This document shows positions 1 to 8,533 of a stretch of 58,665 nt of DNA, piece after piece (within the stretch, counting starts at the first letter, position 1; each line of letters opens with the position of its first letter). Both the position numbers and the translations under genes were made by a program. Source of the DNA: Pseudomonadaceae bacterium (lineage in GTDB: Bacteria; Pseudomonadota; Gammaproteobacteria; Pseudomonadales; Pseudomonadaceae). The notes under the pieces are model-generated. The model saw nothing but the letters and a program-made list of their open reading frames with translations, was not told where the DNA came from and made no database searches. The stretch covers positions 1-58,665 of the forward strand of contig JAIERF010000010.1 in the NCBI GenBank assembly GCA_019747075.1, written 5' to 3'.

Positions 1-2039
1 ATCGACTGGGTCGGCCCTTGCAGGTAGTAACCCTGAATGTAGTTGACCCCGGCCTGCCACAAGGTGGCCAGCACGCTGGCGCTCTCGACGTAGGGCACGA
101 TGGTCAGCTTGGCCTGGGCATGCAGGCTGGCGAGCAGAGTTTTCAGGCTTTCCTGATGCTCGGCGCTGGACAAGTCCTGGGTGAAGGAGCCATCGACTTT
201 GACGAAGTCGACGTTCAGGTGCTTGAGCGTATTGAACGGATTCAGCGAGCAGCCGAACTGGCTCAGGGCGATCTTGCAGTGCAGCTCCGCCAGGCCCTGG
301 GTCAGGGTCTTGGCCTGCTTCAGGTAGGCGATGGCATCCGTTTCGCTGAGCTGGAAGACCAGGGCGTCGGAGGGCAGGCGTGCGGCCTTGAGGGCCACGC
401 TGAGCCACGGCAGCAGGGTCTGATCCTGTAGGCTGGCGCTCGACAGGTGGACGAACAGGCGCGTGCTGTGGCCTTTGCTGCGGTGCTCGGAGAGCAGCTT
501 GATGGAGTTGAGGATCACCCAACGATCGATCTTCTCGGCCAGCCCGGCGGCCTTGGCGGCATTGAGGAAGTCCTCCGGCGGTACTTCTTCGCCCTGCGGG
601 CTGAGCAGGCGCAGGAGCACTTCGTAGTGTTCGTGGCTGTCGCCGCGCAGGCTGATGATGGGCTGGAACAGCAGGCGGAAGCTGTTGTTCTCCAGGGCCT
701 GCTGGAGCATGGCGACAATGCTGCCACGGCTGGCCGCGGCCGCCAGTTCGTCGGCCGGATTGAACAGCTTGAGGGCGTTGCCGCTGGCCAGTTCATCGGC
801 GCAGCGGTGGGCGCGGTCGACCACATCCTGGGCGCGCGGGGTTTTCTCGTTGAGACCGGCCACGCCGATCGACAAAGTGGTTTGCAGGGTCCGGCCGTTG
901 ACGTCGAACAGGTGGCCTTCGACCTTTTTCAGCAGTTCCTGAAGGCTGTGCTGGCTCTGCTCGGCGCTCTGGCCGATCAGCAGGGCGCTGAACACGTCGT
1001 CACCGAAGCGGGCCAGTTGGGCGCTACCGGCAAAGTGGGCGCGCAGCAGGTTGGCCAGGTCGGTCAGCAGCAGGTCGATGCCGGCCAGCCCGGTTTCCGC
1101 CAGCAGGCTGGCGTAGCGGTCGAGGCGGATGTAGGCCAGGCTGGCGGTTTGCCCGGCGTTGACTGCGCGCTCGGCGGCGGCGTCCATCAGCTCGAGGAAG
1201 TGGGTGCGGTTGTAGAGGCCGGTGACCAGGTCCTGGCTGCTGATTTCGCGCAGTTTTTCTTCCAGTTCGGCGTTGCCGGTCTCGGCGCGGATCACCACCT
1301 GGATGCAGGGTTCGGCGTCGTAGGTGGCCGGGGAAAAGCTCATCCGTGCGGCAAAGGTCTGGCCGTTGGCCTTGACCCCGGTGCAGGCCAGTTCGGCATG
1401 GCCTTCCGCGCTTTGGTAGTTCTTCAGGAAGTCCTTGAAGCTGGCCTGATCGCAGCTGGCGATCAGGTCAATCATCGGCATGCCTTCCAGCTCGTCGCCG
1501 TCTTCGTAGCTGAACATGTCGAGGTAGGCGCGGTTGGCGTAGATGTGCATGCCGTCATGCACGTAGGTGATGGCATCTACCGAACTCTCCAGCAGCAGCT
1601 GGCAGCGTTTCTCGGCCTCGCGCAGGGCCACTTCGGCCACCCGCCGGGCGCGGCGTTCGTCGAGGTTGGCCAGCTCGCGATTGGCCACCAAAATCAGGCG
1701 TTCATCCTCACCTTGCGGCAATGCATCCTGGGCGCCGAGGGCCAGGGCCTCGGTAATGGCGTCGGAGTCGTTGCCGTCGACGAGCTGGATAAAGGGAATA
1801 TCCTTGGCCTGACGGCGGATGGCGGTGATGGCGTCGTTGGGATCGAGGTGTTCGCTGCCGGGAGCGGCGATCAGCAGATCCCAGCTTTGTTGCAGGGCTT
1901 GCGTCAGGTCATCGCTGGAAACCAGGCGATGCACGCGGGTTGCTCGTCCGGAGTTGCGAAACAGGCTGACCAGGCGCTCGGCCTCGTTCTGCGAGTCTTC
2001 GAGAATCAGGAGGCGGATGGTTTTTTTTTCGATGGCCAT
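1..2039 (-). CDS. fimX: FimX-like REC-PAS-GGDEF-EAL protein, 3' end cut by window edge
   Basis: Read directly on the minus strand from an ATG at 2039 (MAIEKKTIRLL); 679 codons are visible before the window edge. Domain order is an N-terminal receiver-like domain (about 1-125), PAS (about 135-255), GGDEF (about 260-425) and EAL (about 430 on). The GGDEF signature is GDDVF (residues 346-350) and the EAL signature is EVL (473-475), so both catalytic sites are degenerate. P. aeruginosa FimX has the same kind of degeneracy and the same EVL; it binds c-di-GMP and controls type IV pilus assembly and twitching. The last codons (LQGPTQS) are typical of the end of an EAL domain, so only a few residues should be missing (FimX is about 690 aa). 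The next gene on the strand is a PilZ-like gene and then psd, the P. aeruginosa fimX order. Function is inferred from domain order, motifs and synteny. Confidence 0.93.
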   Translation of the reverse strand, partial: MAIEKKTIRLLILEDSQNEAERLVSLFRNSGRATRVHRLVSSDDLTQALQQSWDLLIAAPGSEHLDPNDAITAIRRQAKDIPFIQLVDGNDSDAITEALALGAQDALPQGEDERLILVANRELANLDERRARRVAEVALREAEKRCQLLLESSVDAITYVHDGMHIYANRAYLDMFSYEDGDELEGMPMIDLIASCDQASFKDFLKNYQSAEGHAELACTGVKANGQTFAARMSFSPATYDAEPCIQVVIRAETGNAELEEKLREISSQDLVTGLYNRTHFLELMDAAAERAVNAGQTASLAYIRLDRYASLLAETGLAGIDLLLTDLANLLRAHFAGSAQLARFGDDVFSALLIGQSAEQSQHSLQELLKKVEGHLFDVNGRTLQTTLSIGVAGLNEKTPRAQDVVDRAHRCADELASGNALKLFNPADELAAAASRGSIVAMLQQALENNSFRLLFQPIISLRGDSHEHYEVLLRLLSPQGEEVPPEDFLNAAKAAGLAEKIDRWVILNSIKLLSEHRSKGHSTRLFVHLSSASLQDQTLLPWLSVALKAARLPSDALVFQLSETDAIAYLKQAKTLTQGLAELHCKIALSQFGCSLNPFNTLKHLNVDFVKVDGSFTQDLSSAEHQESLKTLLASLHAQAKLTIVPYVESASVLATLWQAGVNYIQGYYLQGPTQS

Positions 2040-2242
2040 GGCGTGTGCTTAAAACCTTTGAATAGCTGCTGTGCGCCTGCAGGTTGGTTGTAGCACGTCC
2101 TGAAGGCGCGTGCGGCCAGCCATTGATGACGCATCTTCGCCTCTGCTCACCTGGCCTGAGTGCTGCGGATGCTATTGGTGCTCAGGTGCTGGGAGTTGCG
2201 CCGAACGGGCGCTAAAAGGCGACAAATGGAAGTGCCCGGAAT

Positions 2243-4051
2243 CTACAGCGACTTCCAGAGTGAGTCAAAGTCTTCCTCGCCCGCCTTGCCGCTGGGGCTC
2301 GTGGCTGTGACGGACTTCCCTTGCACGCTGTTGCTCAGCTCTACATTGCGGTACTCGAACTGGCTGAAACTGCCGGTACTTGCTTGTTTGCGGCTGAGGA
2401 CGGCGCGCTGTTCCACGCCGTGCAGATTGATCAGCACCTTGTTGCCTTCCTGGAAGGGTAGGCGCGGGGTGATCAGGCTGGCGGGGCGAGAAATGGCGGC
2501 AATCGCCGGCAGCAGCAGGGCGCGCAGGAACTGGCTGCTTTGCTCGGTTTTACGCATCAGCTGCAAGCCGCAGGGCTGTGCGTGGGGGGCGACCAGCTCG
2601 ATGCCCATCTGCGTGCCGCCACCGCGCACCTGGCGGATCCAGCGTACCACCGCCACGCTCCAGGCCTGGTTGGGGCTGTCCTGCAGGCCAAGGATTTCAC
2701 CAGCTTGCAGTTGTCCGGGGACTTCCTTGGGCCAGGCTAGGCAATAGCCGCCCGGACTGTGGTTGACGATGGGCAGGGTGAAGGTCGGATAAAGCTCCGG
2801 CGCTGCCGCAGCGGCATCAATCTGCGCGTCCCTGGCCGACTTCTGGTACTCGATTTCTTCCATCGGCAGCCCTGGCTCCCAGCGCGTGATGCGCTGGGCG
2901 TCAAAGGCGCCGCCCCAGATGTCCGGACCACTTTCGGTTGGGCTGGCGCTGAATTTGGCGGTTTGCAGTTCTTTTTTCAGTACGTCGGCAAACGACTGGC
3001 CGCCGGCCAGGTAGAAGTGCACCGAACTCATGCCAATGCTCAGGGTCAGGCTGCCCTGGCCGCCATTGCGCAGGAAGGTGCGCTCGGAGATGTCGCCCCA
3101 GGCGGCACTCAGATGTTGCAGTACGTCCAGGTTGAAGCCTTCGTTGACCTGCAGTTGTGACTGGCCACGCTGGTCGGCCGGCAGCAGCAGGTATTCCTTG
3201 ATGGCGTCCACCAGTGCTTGTGGATCGATGCCCAGCAGCTTCGGCAGCTCGTTTGCCGGGAACAGGGATTTGTAACGTGGCGGGCCATCCATCAGTGGGG
3301 CGATAGCGAACAGGCTGCTGGGCAGGCTGGCCGGTTGCAGGGTCACCAGTTGGCACCAGGGCTCCAGGGCGGTGGCCAGGGCGGCAATACCGCTTTGGCG
3401 CATCTGGTTGCAGCGCGCACAGCCGATCAGCAAGGCGGTTTTGTAGGTCTGCTCCAGGCTCAGGCTGATATTTTGGCGCGCCTGTTCGTCACGCACGGCG
3501 AGGGTTTGCAGCTTCTGGTTGAGACCGATCTGATAGATCTGGTGCAGCTCCAGCCACAAGCCTTCGGGCACCGGGCAATACAACTGAGTGGCACGCACCA
3601 GGGCGCCGCAGAGGCTGTGGGCCGCACGCTGCAAGGCGGTGGTCAGGCGCTGCTGGCCGTCGCGGCTCTGATTGCCGGCTTCCTGGCTGATGATCAGCTT
3701 GTAGCCGGTGGCCAGGTGGTTTTGCAGGGCCTGGCAGAGATTGGCAACCTTGCGCGGGCGCTCATCGAGAACCACGGCCTGATTGAGGAAGTGCCGCTCC
3801 AGGTTCTGGCAGACGTAATAAATATCGGGGCGCAACAGCTCCAGCAATTGCAGGCGCGTGTCGCTTGATGCGACCAGTTGGTTGAGTTCCACCAAGGCCT
3901 GGTACAGCAGGCGTGCCGTTTCACCCAGGTTGGCTTTGGGCAGGTCCGCTACCCAGTGCTTGAGGTCGCGCGGGCTGGCATCACAGAAGGTCAGGCTCTG
4001 CTTGTCGGGTGTGGGTACACGTAGCAGCAGATGGGGGCTCTGTTTATCCAT
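2243..4051 (-). CDS. PilZ-like domain protein next to fimX
   Basis: 602 aa, ATG at 4051. The N-terminal 400 residues are mostly helical, without transmembrane segments or recognised catalytic motifs. The C-terminal third looks like a PilZ-type beta barrel: an IVNHSPGGYCLAW segment resembles the second PilZ motif (DxSxxG), but I see no clear RxxxR upstream, so c-di-GMP binding is doubtful. It is the equivalent of the conserved hypothetical gene next to fimX in P. aeruginosa (PA4958 from memory). It lies 203 bp upstream of fimX on the same strand. A role in pilus or c-di-GMP signalling is inferred only from the neighbour and the weak domain resemblance. Confidence 0.8.
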   Translation of the reverse strand: MDKQSPHLLLRVPTPDKQSLTFCDASPRDLKHWVADLPKANLGETARLLYQALVELNQLVASSDTRLQLLELLRPDIYYVCQNLERHFLNQAVVLDERPRKVANLCQALQNHLATGYKLIISQEAGNQSRDGQQRLTTALQRAAHSLCGALVRATQLYCPVPEGLWLELHQIYQIGLNQKLQTLAVRDEQARQNISLSLEQTYKTALLIGCARCNQMRQSGIAALATALEPWCQLVTLQPASLPSSLFAIAPLMDGPPRYKSLFPANELPKLLGIDPQALVDAIKEYLLLPADQRGQSQLQVNEGFNLDVLQHLSAAWGDISERTFLRNGGQGSLTLSIGMSSVHFYLAGGQSFADVLKKELQTAKFSASPTESGPDIWGGAFDAQRITRWEPGLPMEEIEYQKSARDAQIDAAAAAPELYPTFTLPIVNHSPGGYCLAWPKEVPGQLQAGEILGLQDSPNQAWSVAVVRWIRQVRGGGTQMGIELVAPHAQPCGLQLMRKTEQSSQFLRALLLPAIAAISRPASLITPRLPFQEGNKVLINLHGVEQRAVLSRKQASTGSFSQFEYRNVELSNSVQGKSVTATSPSGKAGEEDFDSLWKSL

Positions 4052-4140
4052 GTAGCTTGGAGGCTCCGCCGGCAGTGGCCGGGCGTGTCGTGATAAGAAT
4101 GGTTCTAGCCGAACTCTAGCAGTATCCGTGCGCCTGTGCG

Positions 4141-4169
4141 CCCATCCCAGGACGGGTCACTGGGATGGG
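4141..4169. terminator. Perfect 10-bp inverted repeat between psd and the PilZ-like gene
   Basis: CCCATCCCAG (4141-4150) pairs with CTGGGATGGG (4160-4169) around a 9-nt loop, about 75 bp downstream of the psd stop (psd is on the minus strand). There is no U-tract on either side, so it could be a weak terminator for psd or an mRNA structure in the leader of the PilZ-like gene. Confidence 0.4.
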
Positions 4170-4242
4170 GATTAAGTCGGCGACTGTTCGACGCACCTGC
4201 TTGGCTGAGTGGCACAACCAGGCTGGTTGCATGGGTTGTTGC

Positions 4243-5103
4243 TTAGACCGGCGCGGCGCTCAGGCGCTGGCCCATGCGTACGGAGGTGCCTGCTGCCAGT
4301 TCGGCGGCCCACTGCACCTGCTCTGGGCCAAACAGCACGATGGCGGTGGAACCGAGCTTGAAACGGCCTAGCTCGGCGCCTTTTTCCAGGCTGATAGGGA
4401 CGCGTGCAGCGGCGTCGTAACGGGTGGTTTTCAGCTCGCGCTTGGGCGGAGTGACCAGGCCGGCCCACACGGTTTCGATGCTGGCGACGATCATTGCGCC
4501 GACCAGAACCACGGCCATTGGGCCACGCTCGGTATCGAACAGGCAGACCACGCGTTCATTGCGAGCGAACAGCTCGGGGACGTTTTCGGCGGTGGTCTGG
4601 TTGACCGAGAACAGCCGGCCGGGAACGTAAACCATCTCGCGCAGGGTGCCGGCCAGCGGCATGTGTACGCGGTGGTAGTCCTTGGGCGACAAGTAAATAG
4701 TGGCGAACTCGCCGCCCATAAAGGCCGCGGCGCGTTCGTTGTCGCCGCCCAGCAGCTCCAGCACGCTGAAGCTGTGGCCTTTGGCCTGGAAGATACGACC
4801 GTGCTCGATCGGGCCAAGCTGGCTGACGGCGCCGTCGGCGGGGCAGAGGATGGCATCCGGCGTTGCGTCGAGCGGTCGTGCACCCTCCTTCAGGGCGCGG
4901 GTGAAGAAGGCATTGAAGTGCTCGTAGGCGTCCAGTTGCTCGACTTCGGCTTCGCTCATGTTGACCTGGTATTGCTGGGCAAACCAGTTGATCAGGCGGC
5001 TCTTGAACCAGCTTGCCTTGCACTCGGCGGCGCAGCCGATCAGGCGCGAGAGCAGATGGTGAGGCAGCAGGTACTGGCTGAGGATGAACAGGCGCTGTTG
5101 CAT
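4243..5103 (-). CDS. psd: Phosphatidylserine decarboxylase proenzyme
   Basis: 286 aa from the ATG at 5103, preceded by AAAGGAATCACC (good Shine-Dalgarno); the frame stays open further upstream but that part does not fit the family. Psd decarboxylates phosphatidylserine to phosphatidylethanolamine at the inner membrane. The LGST self-cleavage motif is at residues 250-253, so processing between Gly251 and Ser252 would create the pyruvoyl group on a short alpha chain. The CPADGAVS and YHRVHMP segments carry the expected catalytic Asp and His. Length matches the proteobacterial family (about 290 aa). It lies just downstream of rhdA (67 bp) on the same strand, probably cotranscribed. Confidence 0.97.
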   Translation of the reverse strand: MQQRLFILSQYLLPHHLLSRLIGCAAECKASWFKSRLINWFAQQYQVNMSEAEVEQLDAYEHFNAFFTRALKEGARPLDATPDAILCPADGAVSQLGPIEHGRIFQAKGHSFSVLELLGGDNERAAAFMGGEFATIYLSPKDYHRVHMPLAGTLREMVYVPGRLFSVNQTTAENVPELFARNERVVCLFDTERGPMAVVLVGAMIVASIETVWAGLVTPPKRELKTTRYDAAARVPISLEKGAELGRFKLGSTAIVLFGPEQVQWAAELAAGTSVRMGQRLSAAPV

Positions 5104-5170
5104 GGTGATTCCTTTAATTCGGATAAAAGTAGGCGGGCCGGCCATCGGCCAGCGCGCGGTAATTAGGGGG

Positions 5171-5986
5171 CTAGCGCTCGACCGGGGTGTCGGGATGGTT
5201 GCCCCATTCGCCCCACGAGCCGGCATAGGCTTTGACCTGTGGATAACCCAGGGCCTTGGCGACCAGATAGGTAAAGCCCGAGCGGTGGTGCGTCTGGCAA
5301 TGGGTGATCAGCTCTTTGTCCGGGCTGATGCCGAGGCCCAGGAGAATCTCTGGCATGTCGCTGCGGATGCGCAGCGCGCGAGCTGGGTCCATGCCCAGGG
5401 TCCACTCGAAGTTGACCGCGCCGGGAATATGCCCAGCCTTGGCCGCGAGCACTTTGTCGCCGCTGTACTCAGCTGCCGAGCGGGCGTCCCAGATGGCCAG
5501 ATCGCTGGCGCCGAGGCGGCTCTGCAGGTACTCACGGCTGGCGGTTGGGGCATTGTTCAGGGTAAGGCTGAGCGGTGCGTGGTGCGCGGGCGGGGTGTCG
5601 ACGGACAGCTCGCGCGCTTCGCCGAGCCAGGCCGGCAGGCCGCCATCAAGGTAGTGATAGTGGCGGTGACCAATCACATCCAGCAGCCAGATAAAACGCC
5701 CGGCCCAACCGCCGCCTTCATCGTCATACACGACGTAGACGGCCTGCGGGTTATGCCCCAGTTCGCCAAACAGGGTTTCCAGGTCCTGCTGGGCGGGCAG
5801 CAGGCCAGGCGTTGGCGGTGTGCCCAGTTGGGTGCGCTTGGGGTCGACAAAATGAGCGCCGGGGATATGGCCCTGGGCATAGCGTGCGCCACTGGTCAGG
5901 TCCACCAGGATCAATTCTGGGGCGTGCAGGCGCTCAGCCAGTTGGCTCGGCTCGATCACCAGCGGGAGGTCGCGGAAGGCAGACAT
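5171..5986 (-). CDS. rhdA: Rhodanese (thiosulfate sulfurtransferase) RhdA
   Basis: 271 aa, ATG at 5986 with GGAAG 8-10 nt upstream. Two tandem rhodanese domains: an inactive N-terminal half and a C-terminal half with the loop HCQTHHRSG. The nucleophile is Cys230, the same loop and position as in Azotobacter vinelandii RhdA. The family transfers sulfane sulfur from thiosulfate to cyanide or other acceptors in the cytoplasm. It is followed by psd, as in P. aeruginosa. Confidence 0.95.
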   Translation of the reverse strand: MSAFRDLPLVIEPSQLAERLHAPELILVDLTSGARYAQGHIPGAHFVDPKRTQLGTPPTPGLLPAQQDLETLFGELGHNPQAVYVVYDDEGGGWAGRFIWLLDVIGHRHYHYLDGGLPAWLGEARELSVDTPPAHHAPLSLTLNNAPTASREYLQSRLGASDLAIWDARSAAEYSGDKVLAAKAGHIPGAVNFEWTLGMDPARALRIRSDMPEILLGLGISPDKELITHCQTHHRSGFTYLVAKALGYPQVKAYAGSWGEWGNHPDTPVER

Positions 5987-6031
5987 AAATGGCTTCCAAG
6001 TCAGGGAAAAGTGTCGATTGTAGCGGAAAGG

Positions 6032-7558
6032 TTAACGCGCGCGGTTGGCAAAGCTGGCCAGGGCGCGCTCGATGCATTGCACGGTTTTACCGAAGGCTTG
6101 CACGCTGACCTCGCTGAACGGGCCGCCGCCCTGGTCGGCCACCAGCACCATGGCAACCCGCTGCTGGTTGGCGATGGAGCGCAGAATCAGGTGTTCGCCG
6201 GGGAACAGGCTTTTCAGGTTGCCGGGCAGCAGGGCCGAGTATTGGGCGATGTTGGCGGGCGTTAGGCGCAGTTGCGTGGCTTCGTTGAGCAAGCGGCGTA
6301 GCACCTGACTCTGACTCGGGTCCAGGCTCAGGCCGCTGCCGGGTACGCTGACGCCGAGACTTTGCTGGCTGAGCAGGCGGCTGTGGGTGCGGTCACTGAG
6401 CAGGATCAGCAGGCGTTGCATGCCGCAGGCCTGCAGGGCGTCGCGGGCACAGCTGGTGAGTTGCAGTACGTTGGCAAAGGCGCTGGGTTCGCGCAGCAAT
6501 TCGGTGCAGTGCTTGCGCCAGGCATCGACCTCGGTTTTCACCGGGGCGGGTGCGGTGGCAGGCTTTTCTGCTTGCAGATGGCGCGCATGCCACGGCCACA
6601 GCAGGGCCTGGGCAGGGTGCCAGAGTTCGGCTTCATGGTGGCTGCGCGCGCTCTGGGCAGCATGCTGGTGCACGAGTTGCTGCAAATCGTCGAGGCTGAG
6701 TTGCAGGTACAGGGCAGTGAGCTGTTGCCAGCGGCGGCTGGCTTTGCAGTCCCAGGACTCATGGGCGCCAACCGCCAGACCGTTGGCCAGTAGGATGCAG
6801 TTGGTCGGCAGGGTCAGCCAGCGGCGCAAGTGGCCGTCGTCATCCAGGTGTTGCTGTTGCTGGGGCGGTTGCTCGCCGCTGCCGGCAATGCGCAGGGCTT
6901 TGACCAGTTGGCGACGGTTATTCAGCAGCAGGCGGTAGCCATGCAAAATCCATTCGGGCAGTCGCCATTTCTCCGCCAGGGCCAGGCACAACTGCAGCAG
7001 CGGCACGCCGAGCAGTTGCTGTTCGACCTTGCTGGCAGGTTCGCCGTTGATCAGCACCCGCTGCTCCCAGGCCGTAAATAGTTCCGGGTAGCGGGCAACC
7101 AGTGGCCAGAGTGGCGCGAGAAACAGCAGGCTGCTGCACTGAATGTCGTGCCACAGGCGTGCCAGGCGTGCGCCAAACAAGCCGCTGGCCTGATGTGCCG
7201 CATGGCGGCTAAGCAGCTGCAGCTGACGCAGCGGCAGCGGGATGTCGCTTTCGGCCACCGGGGTCAGCTTGTTCAGCAGGGTTTCTGCGCTCTGCAGGCC
7301 CAGGCGTATCAGCGCCACTTCGAGGTTGGCGGCCGGTTCGCTGAGGCTGCTCTTGCTGCTGTTGGCACCGCGCATGATGACCAGCGCCAGGGCCGGGCTT
7401 TGCTGCAGTTGTTCGGCAATCTCGCGCAGCGAGCTGTTGCTGTTGCGCAGTGCGGAGACGGCCCGGCGGTGATTGTCGCTGCTGACCGGCAGGCGCACGC
7501 CATCCAGCTCTTTGAGCCAGGCATCAAGATTTTTGGGCTGCGCTTTGCTGGTCGACAT
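6032..7558 (-). CDS. HDOD-domain protein
   Basis: 508 aa from ATG 7558. The N-terminal half (about residues 15-230) has the HDOD pattern: VRLPVSSDNHRRAVSALRNS, then a helix-rich region without the catalytic HD-GYP residues. The C-terminal 150 residues resemble a GAF-like regulatory module but show no clear motif. HDOD proteins are non-enzymatic signalling or scaffold proteins. The gene lies between rhdA and divergent motA, as in P. aeruginosa (PA4955 from memory). No strong ribosome-binding site precedes the start. Specific role unknown. Confidence 0.8.
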   Translation of the reverse strand: MSTSKAQPKNLDAWLKELDGVRLPVSSDNHRRAVSALRNSNSSLREIAEQLQQSPALALVIMRGANSSKSSLSEPAANLEVALIRLGLQSAETLLNKLTPVAESDIPLPLRQLQLLSRHAAHQASGLFGARLARLWHDIQCSSLLFLAPLWPLVARYPELFTAWEQRVLINGEPASKVEQQLLGVPLLQLCLALAEKWRLPEWILHGYRLLLNNRRQLVKALRIAGSGEQPPQQQQHLDDDGHLRRWLTLPTNCILLANGLAVGAHESWDCKASRRWQQLTALYLQLSLDDLQQLVHQHAAQSARSHHEAELWHPAQALLWPWHARHLQAEKPATAPAPVKTEVDAWRKHCTELLREPSAFANVLQLTSCARDALQACGMQRLLILLSDRTHSRLLSQQSLGVSVPGSGLSLDPSQSQVLRRLLNEATQLRLTPANIAQYSALLPGNLKSLFPGEHLILRSIANQQRVAMVLVADQGGGPFSEVSVQAFGKTVQCIERALASFANRAR

Positions 7559-7594
7559 GGGGTCCGCGTCAAATTGGCTTTTCGCACTAACTGG

Positions 7595-7622
7595 CTATAG
7601 TCTGGCGCATAAGTTCCGATAA
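7595..7622 (+). promoter_or_regulatory. Candidate FliA (sigma-28) promoter of motAB
   Basis: CTATAG (7595-7600) and TCCGATAA (7615-7622), with 15 nt (7600-7614) between the TATA core and the -10 box. The sigma-28 consensus is TAAAG-N15-GCCGATAA, so there is one mismatch in each box and the spacing is exact. It lies 55 bp before the motA ATG in the divergent interval with the HDOD gene, and stator genes are typical FliA targets. Confidence 0.7.
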
Positions 7623-7676
7623 ATAGAAGGGTTGTTTGCAAAGGCCCTTCATCCTGACTCCGCAAGCGTTGTATTT

Positions 7677-8528
7677 ATGATCAAAATCATCGGCATCATC
7701 GTCGTGTTCGCCAGCGTTATTGGCGGCTATGTCCTGTCCCACGGCAAGGTCGCAGCGCTGTTTCAGCCCTTTGAAGTGCTGATCATCGGTGGCGCTTCTT
7801 TGGGTGCCTTTCTGCAGGCCAACACCGCCAGCACCTTCATGCACGTGTTCAAGAAGTCGCTGAAGATGTTCAGTTCGCGCTTCACCCACACCTTCTATCT
7901 GGAGGTGCTGAAGATGCTCTACGAGATTCTCAACAAGAGCCGCCGTGAGGGCATGATGGCCATCGAGGCCGATGTCGAAGACCCGGCCGCCAGTCCGATT
8001 TTCAGCAAATACCCGGGCATTCTCAAAGATGCCGGGATGACCGCTTTTGTCTGCGATTACCTGCGCATCATGTCGTCCGGCAACATGGCGCCCCACGAGC
8101 TGGAAGGCCTGTTTGACATGGAGTTGAACAGCCTGAAGGAGGACCTTGAGCACCCGGCCCATGCGGTGGCGCGGATTGCCGACGGTATGCCGGCGATGGG
8201 TATTGTCGCAGCGGTACTGGGTATCGTGGTGACCATGGGGCTGCTCGGCCAGGTTGAGCAAAATGCGTTGGGTGCTCACGTGGCCGCGGCGCTGGTGGGT
8301 ACATTCCTCGGGATTCTCGCTGCCTATGGCTTCTTCGGTCCGCTGGCGACGGCGATTGAGCACGATGCCAAGGAAGAGTTGAACGTCTACGAGGCGATCA
8401 AGGCCTGTCTGGTCGCATCGGCCTCTGGCATGCCGCCAACCCTGGCGGTGGAGTTCGGGCGCAAGGTGCTGTTTCCGGCCCACCGACCAAGCTTCAGCGA
8501 GCTTGAGCAAGCCATGCGTGGCAGCTGA
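7677..8528 (+). CDS. motA: Flagellar motor stator protein MotA
   Basis: 283 aa starting MIKIIGIIVVFASV at 7677; the frame opens 15 codons earlier but the family begins here. Four transmembrane segments: two near the N-terminus and two around residues 170-215, with the large cytoplasmic loop between them carrying the charged residues that contact the rotor protein FliG. With MotB it forms the proton-driven stator in the inner membrane. motB follows after 5 nt, so the two genes form one transcription unit. Confidence 0.97.
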   Translation: MIKIIGIIVVFASVIGGYVLSHGKVAALFQPFEVLIIGGASLGAFLQANTASTFMHVFKKSLKMFSSRFTHTFYLEVLKMLYEILNKSRREGMMAIEADVEDPAASPIFSKYPGILKDAGMTAFVCDYLRIMSSGNMAPHELEGLFDMELNSLKEDLEHPAHAVARIADGMPAMGIVAAVLGIVVTMGLLGQVEQNALGAHVAAALVGTFLGILAAYGFFGPLATAIEHDAKEELNVYEAIKACLVASASGMPPTLAVEFGRKVLFPAHRPSFSELEQAMRGS

Positions 8529-8533
8529 TAGCC

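Noticed and set aside
447-2093. 548-aa plus-strand open frame
   Set aside because: It is the antisense shadow of the fimX coding sequence; its translation is Gly/Val/Gln-rich low complexity, and the minus strand gives a clear REC-PAS-GGDEF-EAL protein.
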